This document shows, in pieces, positions 23,639 through 36,805 of a DNA stretch of 64,000 bases. Source of the DNA: Hydrangea macrophylla (taxonomy: Eukaryota; Streptophyta; Magnoliopsida; Cornales; Hydrangeaceae); contig CM066993.1 of NCBI GenBank assembly GCA_033977485.1, positions 31,672,001-31,736,000 of the forward strand, read 5' to 3'. Every line of letters starts with the position of its first letter. Positions within the stretch are counted from its first letter, which is position 1. The notes beneath the pieces were generated by a model. That model was not told the origin of the DNA. It saw nothing but the letters and a program-made list of their open reading frames with translations, and did no database searches. A program made the position numbers and the translations under genes.

Positions 23639-26600
23639 GTGATTATGCCAAACCTCTAAACTGCAGCCTTCCCGAAGGTCGTCAAGCAGATGATGGAGCT
23701 ATCTCTGCTCAGAGTCCTGTGATGAATTCGGATCTTGATAATCCTGTTTGCCCAGTTGTTATGAATAACACCCCTGATCACATGTAAGCATATAAATGGA
23801 TTTCTTACTTGTATGCTTTTTCTTGATGAGGTGTCTTCTTACTGTTCCTGGAATTTTGTGTTTTTACTTTAACTTCTACAAATTTCTACATTTCTGTGAT
23901 ACAGAATGGCTGAAGCTGCGTCTAGTTCGTACATCCACCCACTCGTCCGAAACAAATTGATGCAAATGAAGAATGGGTTAATTTCAGATAACTCGACTCA
24001 TGAGTTTGATGGTAATTTCTTGACTTATGCTTGTGTTTCTACAATTGTTGGGGTCATGTGTTTATTTACTTCACCTGGCAGGTTCAACGGATCGAGAAAT
24101 TTCTTCTTTCGAAGCATCTTCCAGTTCCGCTGTTTGTTGTAATCAACAAATTCAGCATTCAACTAACACAGACAAGATTCCTAAACTTGATGGAGTAGAT
24201 TTAGAACAGTTGCTCGAGGCGAGGAATACGGGTATTTTAGAACTTTCTCCGGAAGACGAACTGGAAGGGGAACTTATCTTTTATCAGCATAGCTTACTTT
24301 CCAATGCAGTTGCAAGAAAGCAATTTAGTGGTCTCTACTTTGTTCCCTTTTGTGTTTTGTGAATTCTTTACCTTGATTTTCACAGCATTTCTTTTTCTTA
24401 CTGCTCCCGTCTTGTTTGTTTTGACGGAAAATATTTGCTCAAAAATGTTTTCAGCAACTTCAGTTGTTTGGTTGTCCGTAAAATGTTTTACAAAGTTTTT
24501 TCGGAAAATGAAAGTAGCTTGAATTGCTGAAAAACAGAAAGACTCTTCCATAAGTCATTTATTCTCCCAATCAGTCAAAATATATGTATATGCTTATCAA
24601 TATATTTTTGTAACTGTGTGCACATGTAGTTTTGTATATGTACGCACATATATTATTATAGTATCAATACGAGTTCATGGTAAAAAAAACTGCAGTCGCC
24701 CGTATCAAAGTGCCTTTGAGTGCCTTGTTTTGTTAATTGTAAAAATGTTTTTTAAGCGTCAACCAAACACTGGAAAATAAGATGGAAAATGATTTTTCCC
24801 TGGCGTAAAGCAGTTAAGTTGAAACTAACTGAGCATCTGTATGAAGAATGTGTGTGTGTCATCATTGCAGTTAATTTTACTTTTGATATTTGGTTATATA
24901 ACTTGTCTTGTATATGTCCTATCCGTGCAGATGATTTGGTGTCTAAAGTTATGAAGAATCTACAACTGGAGATTGATGCTGTGGGGAGAAAAAAGTGGGA
25001 TGCTGTACTGGTTAATCAGTATCTTTATGAGCTTAGAGAAGCGAAAAAGCAGGGAAGAAAAGAGAGACGACACAATGAAGCCAGGGCCGTGCTAGCTGCT
25101 GCAACTGCTGCAGCTGCAGCTTCCTCTCGGATTTCTTCTTTAAGGATGGATAACCTCGATGAATCTGCTCACCAGGAGGTTGTAAACATTGTTGTCAAAT
25201 CGTGAATTGGTTTTCCAAGATTATGAATCAGGATCGTACTGGATCGTGGATTGCAAGATTCACGTTTAAGATAATAAATACAACTGTATATGTATGTAGT
25301 TTGTACCTATAAAAACACGTGTGGTGCTTAAAATGAACACAGTAACAATTTACACAAGTTTTATGCAATAGCAAGGGTGAATGTGTTATAAAATTTTCCA
25401 CCTGAACTTAAAAGTCTAAAGTTATGATTTGTGAATCGCATTGACTGATTCTAACAACCATTGTCAATTTTTAACATATTCCTGAGGGAACTAATGTCTT
25501 GAGTGATCAATGTTACTATATTCTATCATGGTATCACCTAATCACCATTGTTAATTTCTCTATGCAGAATCTTTTGAAAGTGGACACTTCTACTGGGAGG
25601 GCTAGGCATTACTCTCAGCATGTGCCGCGAGCTAAGGAGACACTTCCAAGGTTGGCTGTTGCACGAGTTTCGTCTGAATTGAACTCAGCAGATTTTCGTA
25701 AAGAACATCCTAGAACTTGTGATGTCTGTAGACGGTCCGAGACAATTTTGAACCCGATCCTAGTCTGTTCGAGTTGCAAGGTGTTATCACCTTAGACACA
25801 AATACTAATAATTACACCGCTGTATCTATAGTAAAGTTCTAATAAATTCTTTGGGCTAATGTAGGTTGCAGTTCACTTGGATTGCTATCGTAGCGTCAAA
25901 GATTCTACGGGTCCATGGTATTGTGAATTGTGTGAGGATATATTGTCATCTAAATGTTCTGTTGCTCCTGCGGTCAATTCTTGGGAGAAGCCGAATTTTG
26001 CTGCAGAATGTGGTTTATGTGGTGGCACTGCTGGTGCTTTTAGAAAGTCAACTGACGGGCAATGGATCCATGCCTTCTGTGCGGAGGTAAAACCTTTTAT
26101 TGCTGGATTAGTTTTCATTTTGGTGTAATAGTTTATGTTGTTTTTAAGAGCAAGTTTAGGTCACGCTTATTTGGGACCAACAATCACTTATTAGAGATTA
26201 TTGAGAGTTTTGGCAAAATCTTTTTCACAGCTTTTTTTTTTCACAACTTCAAAGCGGAAATACAACTTAATCAGGACTATTTTGCTGCTTCTTTGAAATT
26301 CTATAAAGAATAGATGTCTTATTCCCAATGTAATACTCCCTCCGTCCCATTTTATGTGTCCCTCTTGGGGAATCCAACTATTTAAGGGGACAAAAGAATC
26401 TACACCTACTTTCCACAATTGCCCATAATCATTGCACTTTCTTTTTTTGTTTTGTTTTGGTGTTGATTGCAAGGAAGGGTAGTTTGGGAAACTATTTGCA
26501 TACTAATTTAGGAAAGTGGACAATAATTTTGGGACATCCCAAAAAGGAAAGAGTGACACAAAATGGGACGGAGGGAGTACTAAACAGACTTATTTTTATT

Positions 26601-29600
26601 ATAATGATTTAAGTTTTATTTCTGTTTTGTGATTTAGTGGGTGTTGGAATCAACATTCAGAAGGGGACAAGTGAATGCTGTTGCAGGACTGGTATGTGAT
26701 CGGTTGATAGTATTTGCGATGTCGTTCATCTGCTGCCAATAAAATGTTACTCCCGTCACATTTTATGTATCCACCTTTGGGAGTTCAACTTTCAAGGGGA
26801 CATAATGATTGCCATTCACATCTCATGAAATTAATGCAAAAGTTCCAAAACACCCTTGTTTTTCTTTCCTTTTACTTTTTGTTGGATAATTCAAAATCAG
26901 TAAGGCTCTATTTGGTTTGTGAGGGAAAAGAAAAGGGTCAGGAAGACATGAAGGAAAACAATTCCCTTGTGTTTTCCCTTGCGCGTTTTCCTTCATGCTT
27001 ATTAGAAATTAATTTTTTTTAAAAAATAATTATAATGTATGAATAAAGGAATGGAAATGATTCACAACATTCAATATGTTTAATTTATTTCTCAACTTAT
27101 CATCTTTTCTTTCCTAGTTTCCTTATCGTTGTCCTTATTAACCAAACAAAGGAAATTGTTTTCCTCCATTTTTTCTTTTCTTTTCCCTCACGAAATCCAT
27201 GAACCAAACAAAGCCCAAGGGTAATTCTCGAAAGTTGCTAAAAATTTAACATGGAATATTCTTAGTAGATGATAGTTTTGGGACGGCCAAAATGGAAAGG
27301 TCACATAAAATGGGACGGAGGGAGTAATGGAGTTTGCGAATGTACTCATATATGGCAGAACTTGGAATGATGCATGAAGTTTGTATTTATTGGTTCTGAT
27401 CTAGGAAGCACTTGTGCGGGTGCTGGGATACTGACGCGGGTACTGGGGATTCGTTAATTTTCCAAAAATCTACGGGTGCAGGGGTACTTAATATAAATTA
27501 TTAAAAATCTACTTTCAAATACTTTGGAAACTATACTTTGTCTTTATTTCTTTTATGCAATTAAGACGAATAAGAAGTATAAATAAGCAATGCTAGCATT
27601 TTGAAGTGTAATCCAACTCCCAACATTGTTAAATTGAATCGAAATTTTCTAAAATTTTGTTAGTCCCTTGTTAAAAAAAAAAAAATCGAAAGAAACACCC
27701 CGTCGCATCCGAGCAGAATCCAAATCCAGTGTGTATGGAGTGTAGGTGCTTCGACCTTTTAGAAGAGTTCGTGTTTCCTTTCATTGTTGTGAAATTGGGA
27801 ACCAAATCGTGAATCGGTTTGCCGAAATTGTGAATGATGACGTATGATTCACTTTTTGTTAAAAAAAATACATAATATATGTGTGTAATTAACTTAATAC
27901 ATTTAATAACATGTTTAATGTCTCCTAAACACAAAACACAAAAACGTGTGTACTGTGCTGAAAATGAACAAACTAACAATTTAACACATGTTTCATGCAA
28001 CATCGAGGCTCAAAAGGTTGAACGCGTACCAGTTAAAATTTCAAAGTGCAAAATTAGGATCTGTGAATCGTATTGACACATGAATTGTATCGCATCGTAT
28101 GAAACTCGAATAGACTCCTATGAATTGAATCTTGAATTGACAGATTCTAAGAACAATGGTTTTGTGAATTTGACGATTTCACAATTATTACTATCATCAT
28201 TTATTTGTAATGGGATTCTGTCAGGAGTCAGTATCGAAGGGGGGTGACATTTGTCATATCTGCAGCCGCAAAAAGGGTGCCTGCATAAAGGTGAATATTT
28301 TCAAAACATATCTGCTTCCAATTTTCTGCTTTAAACTGAGAATATCGATCTATACTCGAGATATTTGATACTGAACTAATGGGATTTAAATTGTCAACAG
28401 TGTAATTATGGTCACTGTCACAGCACCTTTCATCCCTCTTGTGCCAGAAGTGCTGGCTTCTACATGAATGTGAAAACTGGCAGTGGGAAGTTGCAGCACA
28501 AGGCTTACTGTGAAAAGCATAGCTTGGAGCAGAGAGCAAAGGTTAGTTTTTGCCCTGTTTTTATCGTTAAAATAGCTATGATTTGGTTATGATCTAGATG
28601 TCTTATCTTTGTCGTGATGAATTCCTATAGGCTGAGACACAAAAACACGGAGCTGAGGAGATGAAGAGTCTTAAGCAGATTAGGGTGAGTGAGGGCACTA
28701 ATGATTTTACCATTTCGTTGCGTGTTGTTGTGGTTATGATTAGTGGGCAAACTGTTGTGAGTGATCCTATGCAATTTGTGGTTCTGTTTGACTAAATATT
28801 CAGTGGTAATCTTCTTTTTGGTACCATTATGCTCTGTTTGGTTTAAAAGTGATTTTTTTTTTGGCTATAAATGTATAATTGCTCTATTTATTGGTGGTAA
28901 ATTTATTATATACAAAGATGGACTCTTCGAAAAGGCCGCCGCACTTGCACTGGGTGCGCCGGGGAATCTTTTGAGTTCTTTTGGAGTTCAATTTGGTTTT
29001 GGGGATTCGTATGGGTGCCTCACGAGTGCAGCCGGGACACTTTTGGGTGGGGGCTGGGGCTTTTTTGTAGCATTCTTTCGAAGAAAATAAAAACGCAAGT
29101 CTTCATACAATTTTGAATCCGGGTTTAAAAGAGAAATAATAGAAGATATAATAATCTAGGGTATGCACTAATGCACTAACATTGTTTTCTTGGTATTTCT
29201 TTGCATTGCATTGCTTAGTAGTGGACCATTAGTGTATGGTTGCTTACTTGCTTATTATGTAACGTTTATGCTTGTTGCTTGTTAATTATTATTCATGTCT
29301 TAATTACAGAAAGAAAAAGAAATTTAGAAGCAAGTCTATGTAGTTATAGAATAATTTATATATCTATTTTAGTATTTTATGCAAGTACTCCCGCCGCACC
29401 CACTCCCTTGCTTTTAGGAAAATTGGCGTATACCCCGCACTTGCGTCCCCGTACCTGAATGCCCGCACCGGTGCTTCCTAGTTTTATAAACATAGGGAAA
29501 ATAACATTGAAAGGGATAGAGATGGAGACAGAAACATTAACCAGAGTTAGTTGCGATAAAATTTGAGGAGCATGGTGTTCCGTTAGTCCCCAACTAATGT

Positions 29601-32600
29601 CCTCATGTGCACAACATCATCTAGCAAATATGTGGAAAAGTAAAAATTGTATTAGAATACATCTTTAAAATTAGTTGATAATGGATAAGATAATTTAATT
29701 ACAATTGGTGAGAATTCCAAACTCCCAAACACTCCCTTTGTGTAAAGATTTTAATATGATATACGGACCTAAAATTCACAACATAACTAATACATTCATG
29801 ATCTTGAGGCTCGAATATCATATGGCATCAACTTACTTTTTTTGCGTACTCTCTTTGGCTCGGCTACTTGAATACATTCTGGTTTTTATTGGGTCGATAA
29901 TCAGTGAATTGACTCAGTCCTGTAAAACTAGGGCTGGATATCAGGTTGTTGAAAACTTAGAACCTATCTGCACTGAATTCTCTAGAGGCCAGGCCTTTAG
30001 GCCATCTGGTGTGAATATTAGGCTGGCTATTCTGTTCATGTGACTCAAGTTTCATGCATTTGCTGCAATATATTTCACAAGATGCTTTCCTTTTTTCTTC
30101 TGTTATCTTTAGACTTTAGTTAGATACGGTTCTGTGATTTTGTCACACTCTATAATCATATTCGTATCAATAATTATATTTATTCGGGTATTCAAATAGG
30201 CTGTGGTATTGATAATATATGTTGGATGTTCTTGCTTCAATTCCAGTTTGATAGCTATGAGATTGACGTGTCAATGTGGCAAGTGTTGATCCTTTATAAT
30301 CTTTTAGTTCATTAGTGATTTCACCTTCCAAGTTCCAATTTTCATTCTCTCTCTCCTCTCTATATGACATTAAATGTGTGGTTTTGGAAAGCTCACGCTC
30401 AAATGGGTTGCATAATTTCTTTGCAAGTACTTTTGGATGTATGTTATTGTTTCTTGCTGCAAATCTTATAAAGCTTTGCATCTGTTGCATGCACTATTTA
30501 TAGGTTATCATGCTAATGGATGTCATTGGTTAAACACTTGATGGATAAATTAGCACTTCTTTATTTTGTTTTGTTTTTGTTGTGTTGGAATGTATGAATC
30601 ATTTAACATACCCTTGTACAGGTTGAATTGGAGAGGCTACGTCTTCTCTGTGAGAGGATCGTCAAACGAGAGAAATTAAAGGTAAGATTTTGAGAGTTGA
30701 CCGTAATGTTTTTCATGGTTTATGTCATTTTCTTTGTTTGCTCTTTCCCTCTCAATTGTTCTTCTCTTCATCCTCTTGGTGGTTTTTAATTATTTTATTG
30801 TCATTTGTTAAATTATTGGGTTAAATGCATTTTGCACCCTCAAACTATACCCTGTTTGACACTTTGGTCCCTAAACAAAATTTTTTTTTGGTCTCTTAAC
30901 TTACATTTTGTGGCAGTTTGCCCCCTCCGTCACCTTTTGCATTTTACCCTAAATTATTTGTTCTTTTACTAATTTATTTATTTTTGGTTTATTTTCCTTC
31001 CGGAGGGTGGTTGTGTTCTTAGACATCCTTAGCTTTATAATATGGATGAAAGGCAAAAACTGTGGCACTTACTTCTTCAATCATGTGTCATTTTTATTTT
31101 ACTTTTGGTGTCCGACAATATTGGCTAGTTTCGTTGTGAAAAAACTTTAAAGTCTAAATTTGTATACTGTAAGAGTTGATCAAGTGATTTAAGTGGTTTC
31201 CCATTGAAACACACTTCTTTAAATCAAAATGTCCCCAGAGGTTATACGTTTGTGCTTTATCTAGGCCTGAGGACTTGCTTTGCACTCTTATATTTTGTGA
31301 GTGCTTGCAATAATTATGTGCTTGTGTTTGCTTCTGAATTGAAGTTTGAAGATTTTGGTCCCTGTGCCTTGTGCACTCGGGCATGATTCCTTTGATAATG
31401 TCCTGGTAATGATACGTACTGGATATTGATTGTCTGATTCATTTAAAAGACAAGTGGTGCCCCACTACAATCGTCCCTCTTTATGGTTTTGTCCTCCTAT
31501 CCATTTACATTCCGTTTGGTCTATTTCTCTCTCTCTCACACTCGCACACAACACACCCCTATGTAGCGCGGACACTTCCATTTGGATCCATGTCTGTGTT
31601 GGACAATTGTTAGATACTGGCATGTGCCAGACACATGAGAAAAAGTTCCTTTTTAAAATTAAATTTTTTTTTTATGATTTTTTTTTTTCCCACGACATGG
31701 TGCAGTGGCTTCCTTACAATTGTTTTCAGAACTATGAGGTAAAAATCGAAATAGCTGGAGACAAGTAACAAGTAAAGTGTTCATTTAGAAATTAGGAAAC
31801 AGGAGTGGACACTGCAAGGTGTACAGTATAATAAGTTAAAAATATCCACCGTGGCTTAGTATGATACGAACTTCTTTGATCTGCCACTCTGCCATGTTGA
31901 TGTCGTGTCCGTATTTGTGCTACATAGTGCACAGCCATATCCAACCCCACCGTGTGGGTGTGTTTGATATCTTGATGCCGGTCATGTTTTATGGTTTTTA
32001 TTTCTGTTGATTGGGATATGAAGTTTTTCGTATCATATAGGAGGGAATCAGGGATTATTGAACAGTTTCTTTTCCATTTGCATTTTACAGCGTGAACTAG
32101 CTATTTGCTCACATGACGTACTTGCTTCAAATAGAGACTCTACTGCTTTGTCTGCACTTGTTCGTAGTCCTTTTTTCCGGCCTGATGTTAGCACAGAGTC
32201 AGCTACCACCTCCCTTAAGGGGCATACAGATGGTTGCAGATCAAGCAGCGAAGCAAACCAAAGATCAGATGACATTACTGTAGACAGCGAAGTTTCAGGT
32301 AGACTCCGTATTAGATTTCCCATGTCAATGGATAATGACCAAAAGACCGATGACAGCTCTACCTCCCAAAACCTTTTTACGCAAAAACCTACCGATCGGG
32401 TGGTGTTCTCTGGGAAGCAAATCCCGCATAGAGCTTCATCCATTGTATTTCGGAATCTAATGGAGGATGGAGAGAAGAGGTCAAAATCAAGAAAGGTATA
32501 TAGTTGTAGCGTATAGTATTGTGTTAGTTCAACAGTTTGGATAAATTGCATTTTCCACCCTTCGACTACACTATATCTCCATTTGCACTTTAGACCCTAA

Positions 32601-32988
32601 ACAAAAAGAAATTGGCAAAATGGTCCCTAATCAAACAAAAATGAAGCATTTAGCACCTTCCAACAGATGTAGCCTTCTCTACTTTGTGAAAATTGTCACC
32701 TCACAAGGAGGCATAGTTGATGGTGCCAAATGATATTTTCAGTCACGTTGAAGGGTGCAAAATGCATTTTATCCAAACAATAAATTCCATATTGGAAATG
32801 TTGACGGTGCTTAAATGACGCAGCATATGGAAACATTTGAGAAAGAGCTGGTAATGACGTCCGACCAGGCATCAATGAAGAATCAGCGATTACCTAAAGG
32901 TTTTGTTTATGTTCCTATACGATGCCTTTCAAAGGAGGAGTCTATGAAGGATGCATCTTCCCGAGAACCACTGGAACACGATGGGTAG
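23639..32988 (+). CDS. PHD-zinc knuckle-ePHD (PZP) chromatin-reader protein, 3' thirteen exons
   Basis: Thirteen exons join in one frame with GT-AG borders: 23639-23783, 23905-24011, 24082-24330, 24931-25178, 25568-25780, 25865-26086, 26638-26691, 28225-28290, 28401-28541, 28631-28684, 30622-30681, 32091-32495 and 32824-32988 (stop TAG), about 709 codons. Exons 5-6 encode a C4HC3 PHD finger (CDVCRRSE to WYCELCED). Exons 6-7 encode a C2HC knuckle (CGLCGGTAG to HAFCAEW). Exons 8-9 encode an extended PHD finger (CHICSRKKGACIKCNYGHCH to YCEKHS). A lysine/arginine-rich segment with an alanine run (exon 4) precedes PHD1, and a charged, probably helical segment (exons 10-11) follows. In BRPF/JADE-type proteins this module contacts the histone H3 tail and DNA, so a nuclear chromatin role is inferred. 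The first exon starts with the last two bases of a codon, so the 5' end is missing. Introns hold MITEs. No close homologue could be checked. Confidence 0.9.
25185..25468. mobile_element. MITE (AACATTGTTGTCAAAT family), copy 2, beside a splice donor
   Basis: Ends AACATTGTTGTCAAATCG and GATTCTAACAACCATTGTC. The left end begins only six bases after the 3' border of the PHD gene exon ending at 25178, so the donor keeps just GTTGTA of non-MITE sequence. Confidence 0.65.
26336..26577. mobile_element. Stowaway MITE in PHD gene intron
   Basis: CTCCCTCCGTCCCATTTTAT at the left and AAAATGGGACGGAGGGAG at the right, flanked by TA on both sides. It lies 60 bases upstream of the exon at 26638. Confidence 0.92.
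26750..27324. mobile_element. Stowaway MITE split by another MITE
   Basis: Outer ends CTCCCGTCACATTTTATGTA and ATAAAATGGGACGGAGGGAG with flanking TA mark a Stowaway. A second element sits inside at about 26904-27216, with ends GGCTCTATTTGGTTTGTGAG and (complement) GGGCTTTGTTTGGTTCATGG and paired GGGAAAAGAAAAG arms. Its ends resemble PIF/Harbinger-like MITEs, but the target duplication is unclear. Confidence 0.75.
27401..27779. mobile_element. hAT-type MITE related to 749-2196
   Basis: Starts CTAGGAAGCACTTGTGCGGG and ends GACCTTTTAGAAGAGTTCG..., aligning with both ends of the element at 749-2196. The right flank abuts the next MITE, so no target duplication is visible. Confidence 0.6.
27782..28165. 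mobile_element. MITE (AACATTGTTGTCAAAT family), copy 3
   Basis: Left end ATTGTTGTGAAATTGGGAACC and right end GATTCTAAGAACAATGG correspond to copies 1 and 2. The interior has the same GTGAATCGGTTTGCC-like words. It lies in the intron before the exon at 28225. Confidence 0.6.
28905..29482. mobile_element. hAT-type MITE, opposite orientation, in PHD gene intron
   Basis: The right end CGCACCGGTGCTTCCTAG is the complement of the 749 terminus. The left side carries CTCTTCGAAAAGGCCGCCGC, similar to the complement of the other terminus. The exact left border and target duplication are not resolved. Confidence 0.5.
32537..32777. mobile_element. MITE with TTTGGATAAATTGCATTTT ends
   Basis: TTTGGATAAATTGCATTTTC at the left pairs with GCATTTTATCCAAA at the right, next to paired CACCCTTCGA/TTGAAGGGTG arms. 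It occupies the last intron of the PHD gene. A partial relative starts near 30821 (GGGTTAAATGCATTTTGCAC). Confidence 0.65.
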
Positions 32989-33814
32989 AAGACCTAAGGG
33001 ATATCCTTTTTTGGGTTTTGATTACCCGGTTGGACTTCACAAACATCTTTCCCGGACAGGTCTTCTCGGGCTCCGCACTGCCATTTTTCTAATCACCAGG
33101 TAACCCCAGAGGATAGATGTTACGGTGTAAAAGGTTCGCAGCCAGTGCGTCCTTGTTTCATCCTGGTTTGGGTAAGGAAGTTTTGGCATCATTGTTGTAT
33201 ATTCATTGTGAGAGCAAACTGTACAGTGGGTTAGGGGTTGATGTGTATTTTCAAGTTGCTTCAATTGCTTTCCATTATTGCTTGTTTCTTCTGGTGGAAG
33301 AGAAAAGTAGAAGCTAAGTTTGTATCGTGTACGAGAGTTAGAAGGTGTATGCCACTGTGCAGGCTCTGTATAGTTAAGTGTATATATTCATATTTTTGTC
33401 AACCTCCAAAGCAATTGTGCGCAGCATCAAATTGATGAAAAGGCATTTTAAGTTATAGCACCTTTGCTAGTCTTGCTCAACTCATAAAATTTACCTACAC
33501 GATTGGCAATATAGAAATCTTCTCCTTGGTTGAAGTTTCAGTGTGCCTTTTTCTTAATGCTGCATATTTGGTTCATGATATCCCACTTCAATGGATGGCA
33601 GATATTTTTCTTTGCTCCTGGTGTTTTTGACTGATTAAAATTTATGTAAATTGTTTTTTTTTATTCTTCTCAAATGTTTATTTAGGCATTTATAGTGAAG
33701 TTCTCTATTTATGCTGCAACATTTTGAATGGGTAAGTTTAGTCTCTTTTGGGTGAGTAGGTATAGACGAGGGATTTGTCTGGCGTCTTATGGTTGGAAAT
33801 TTTATATTCTTTAT

Positions 33815-33901
<87 letters not shown>

Positions 33902-36063
33902 CACACACACACATATTTAGGCTTGTTTATTCTGCTGACTATATTTCTTAATGTCCTGTTCTTTCATTATGTTCTTTTTCCTTGAATCTCTGAACCTCAA
34001 TGATGTTCCCACGGCTTAAGTTAGAGTGGATTGAGCCCAAGTTTCCGCTGCAGGTTTGTGGCACCTTGGTGAATTTTCAAGTCCTAAATTTCATTGAACG
34101 TTCAGGAGGCGCAAGTTTCCTTTTTTACGAGGTTGTGATATTAAGGACATATTTTTACAGTTGTGTTCTTAGGATTCTTGGCACTGTCTTTTTTCATTTG
34201 TTTTTGTAATTTTTCTAGCTGCCTTGTCATTTTTAGCACAAGAACTGAAGTTTTCTTGCAAATTTTGAATTAATGGTCTGTAACTTTTGTGTACGCTTAA
34301 TTACATTATGGATAATATCATGCACCTGTAATTGAATTTAATGTTGACTTCTCATTTTCCAAAATTCTCAAGTCTTCGGATGACTGATTTTCGGTCTGTT
34401 TGGAGTAATCTCGTGTGATGGTTTGTTGTCCATACTTGTTTTCATGCTGACTGGAAGGGGGTTAGTCATTTTCAGCTTGCTTGAATGCAAATTAGATAAA
34501 TATTGAATGTATTCAGAGTTATTGATTGTGGTGTGGGGGGCTGTGCTCTACGGCTTGTAGTTGAGTGGTGTTGCAAGACTGCCCTGCAACTTGACGATAT
34601 CTATCTATCTGTGATTCCCAACAGCCCAGGCTACTGAATGAAGCACAAATCTTATTGCATGTTTGGGCGTCTCATGAATTTAATTTTTGCTAATTCTGAA
34701 TATGTAAAGCGTTTAAATGTGTAAATCTCCTCTCTTGAATAGTTCATTGTTTAAACCAAAAAACTGAAAATAGTTTTAGTTCATTACAGAAAATGGAAGA
34801 TGAAAGTTTTTCATAAATTTTTTCTTGAAAAATAGAAGGTGATTTTTTTTTTCATCGAGCTTGTCTTCTTTTTCGTTGGTTATCTTAACGTAATGATGAG
34901 GTGAATTTTTAACATTAAAATGAGCTTATTCAAATTCATGGGATACGTGGTTCTTGTGTGAGTGGAATTGTCGATGATTATAATTTCAATACTCGCTGTA
35001 ATATGATGCCGAAAAAGCTCAGAATGAAGCAGAAACCTTGGCCAGTTTGGTTCATGTTGATCTGCTTGATCATCTATTTTGTAAGACTAATAATGCCTGC
35101 TATTTTCAGAGATGTCAACAAATTTTGAAAACCTCGATTTTACTTTTATTCTACTTGCTTTTCCTTCTTATTTTCCTATTGTTTTGCTTGCTAATTTAAC
35201 AAAGAAAGTGCTTTTCTCTATGTTTTTTTTTTTTTTTTTCCCCAACATTTCTCTATGCTTAAATGATGTCAGAAATAAAAAAATCTTCAAATAATTATAA
35301 TTCAAGAAAATAGGAAGAGAGTGACTAACAAAGTTCAAAATTTTCTAAATAGTTCACTTTATTTTATCTTTTTCTATTATTACTCTATTTTTTTCCGGTT
35401 TTCCTTGATAACCAAAAAAAGAAGAATAAATTCTTAAATGAAACATAGCATTGTTGTGTTAGATGTTTCTTGTTGGACCTCATGCCCTATGCGACTAACG
35501 TAAATGTGATTGTGCGTTGGTGGATTGAGAAGCAGAAAAAGAAATAGGTTTGTGATCCGTGACATTTTTTTGGATTAAGTTTATGAGACATTCACCGTGT
35601 ATGGGCATCTTTTGGGTTTTGCTGTAATGTAGAAATTACAGTGGTTGTCACTTGGTGTGATGGTTCCTTAGAAATACTCTCCTGTTTTACATCTTTGGTT
35701 AGTTTTGAAACTTCCCCTGTACATTCATGGGTTCATAACATTTTGGTATCCAAAAAACAAAAAAAAAATCATCTCACGTCCAGCTCTAAAATTGAAACTA
35801 CTGAAGTAAACATCTATATATACAGTATACATGTAGGAAAGGCCACTATGGTACAAAATGATTATTAGGACCAGTTTGGTATAGCTTCTGCGATTGTAAT
35901 GGCAATTGCAGCATCCCCGAATGGGTTGCCATTGGCAATTGCATTACTGAAACTGCGTTTGGGGCCTCCAAACGAGGTGCCAAGCAGGGCCCAAGATTAT
36001 GAAGTTTAGTCGAGCAAATTATTGTTTCAACCAAGACAACAAGAAGCTGCGTGAGGAATTTCA
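32989..36063. other. 3' UTR and intergenic DNA
   Basis: The first few hundred bases after the TAG probably form the 3' UTR of the PHD gene. No polyadenylation site can be assigned. Further on is T-rich DNA without a gene, with a (TC)n(AC)n microsatellite at 33815-33914. Confidence 0.5.
33815..33914. repeat. Compound (TC)n(AC)n microsatellite
   Basis: About 37 bases of alternating CT followed by about 63 bases of AC, with a single G interruption. The ORF through it is low complexity. Confidence 0.95.
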
Positions 36064-36072
36064 TATTCTTGG

Positions 36073-36269
36073 GAGCAATGCTATACCCATACCAAATTTT
36101 ACACTCAGCAATCCTGACTCATGACTCCTATGGATCCCATGTGGGTCCTGACCCTTGATTTCTGTGGGTCCCATGGACATTGGTCTGACGAGGGACCCAC
36201 ATGAATCAAGGGTAAGGATTATTGAATGTGAAATTTGGTGTGAACTTTAGTACGAGTGTAGCATTTTTG
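36073..36269. mobile_element. Mutator-type MITE with 9-bp target duplication
   Basis: Ends GAGCAATGCTATACCCATAC and (complement) CAAAAATGCTACACTCGTAC, with further pairing of ACCAAATTTTACACT/TGTGAAATTTGGT. Flanks TATTCTTGG (36064-36072) and TATTCTTGA (36270-36278) match at 8 of 9 positions. Same family as 3053-3221. Confidence 0.78.
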
Positions 36270-36513
36270 TATTCTTGAGCCTTGTGTATATTGTCATAGG
36301 TCAAAGCATGTGATGCTTGTTTTGAGTGTGTGCTATTGGATTCGTGTGAAAAGAAAAAGTAGTGAAATTTGTCAAGAGTTGAAGTAGTGGAAACTTGGAA
36401 AGTAAAGAAGTGGCTAAGCCTCTATGCTTCTTTGAATAAGTGGGAAAAAGTTGGAAAGGATAGATTCTCATCCCGTTTGGGAATATTAGAGGAGATAAAA
36501 AAAAAAAAAAAGA

Positions 36514-36805
36514 AGGATTAATTGCATTTTGCACCCTTGAAGTTTGGGTGATTTTGCACTTTGCACCCTAAAGTTTCAAAATTGGCTCTTTGGTCCCTAA
36601 AGTTTCACAAATGTCGCAAATAAGTCCAAATGGCCCTTTAGTGACAAATGAATTCATCACTAAAAGTGAAAATTTCGTTGCAAAAAGTCTTCGAGGGACT
36701 AAAGTGCAACTCATTCCAAACTTTAGGAACCAGAGTGCCAAATTTGAAACTTTAAGGTGCAAAGTGCCAAACCATCCAAACTTCAAGGGTGCAAAGTACA
36801 ATTAA
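36514..36805. mobile_element. MITE (GCATTTTGCACCC type)
   Basis: ATTAATTGCATTTTGCACCC at the left and CTTCAAGGGTGCAAAGTACA at the right are inverted. Both flanks carry a copy of TTCTCATCCCGTTTGGGAAT (about 36464 and 36810), a duplication longer than any normal target site. Confidence 0.6.

Noticed and set aside
31430..31768. 112-codon ORF in a PHD gene intron as an additional exon or gene
   Set aside because: Flanking exons (30622-30681, 32091-32495) join in frame without it, and its sequence is a T-rich intron translation ending in poly-T and AT-rich DNA.
32048..32551. 167-codon minus-strand ORF opposite the PHD gene exon 32091-32495
   Set aside because: It is the antisense shadow of a real, in-frame exon.
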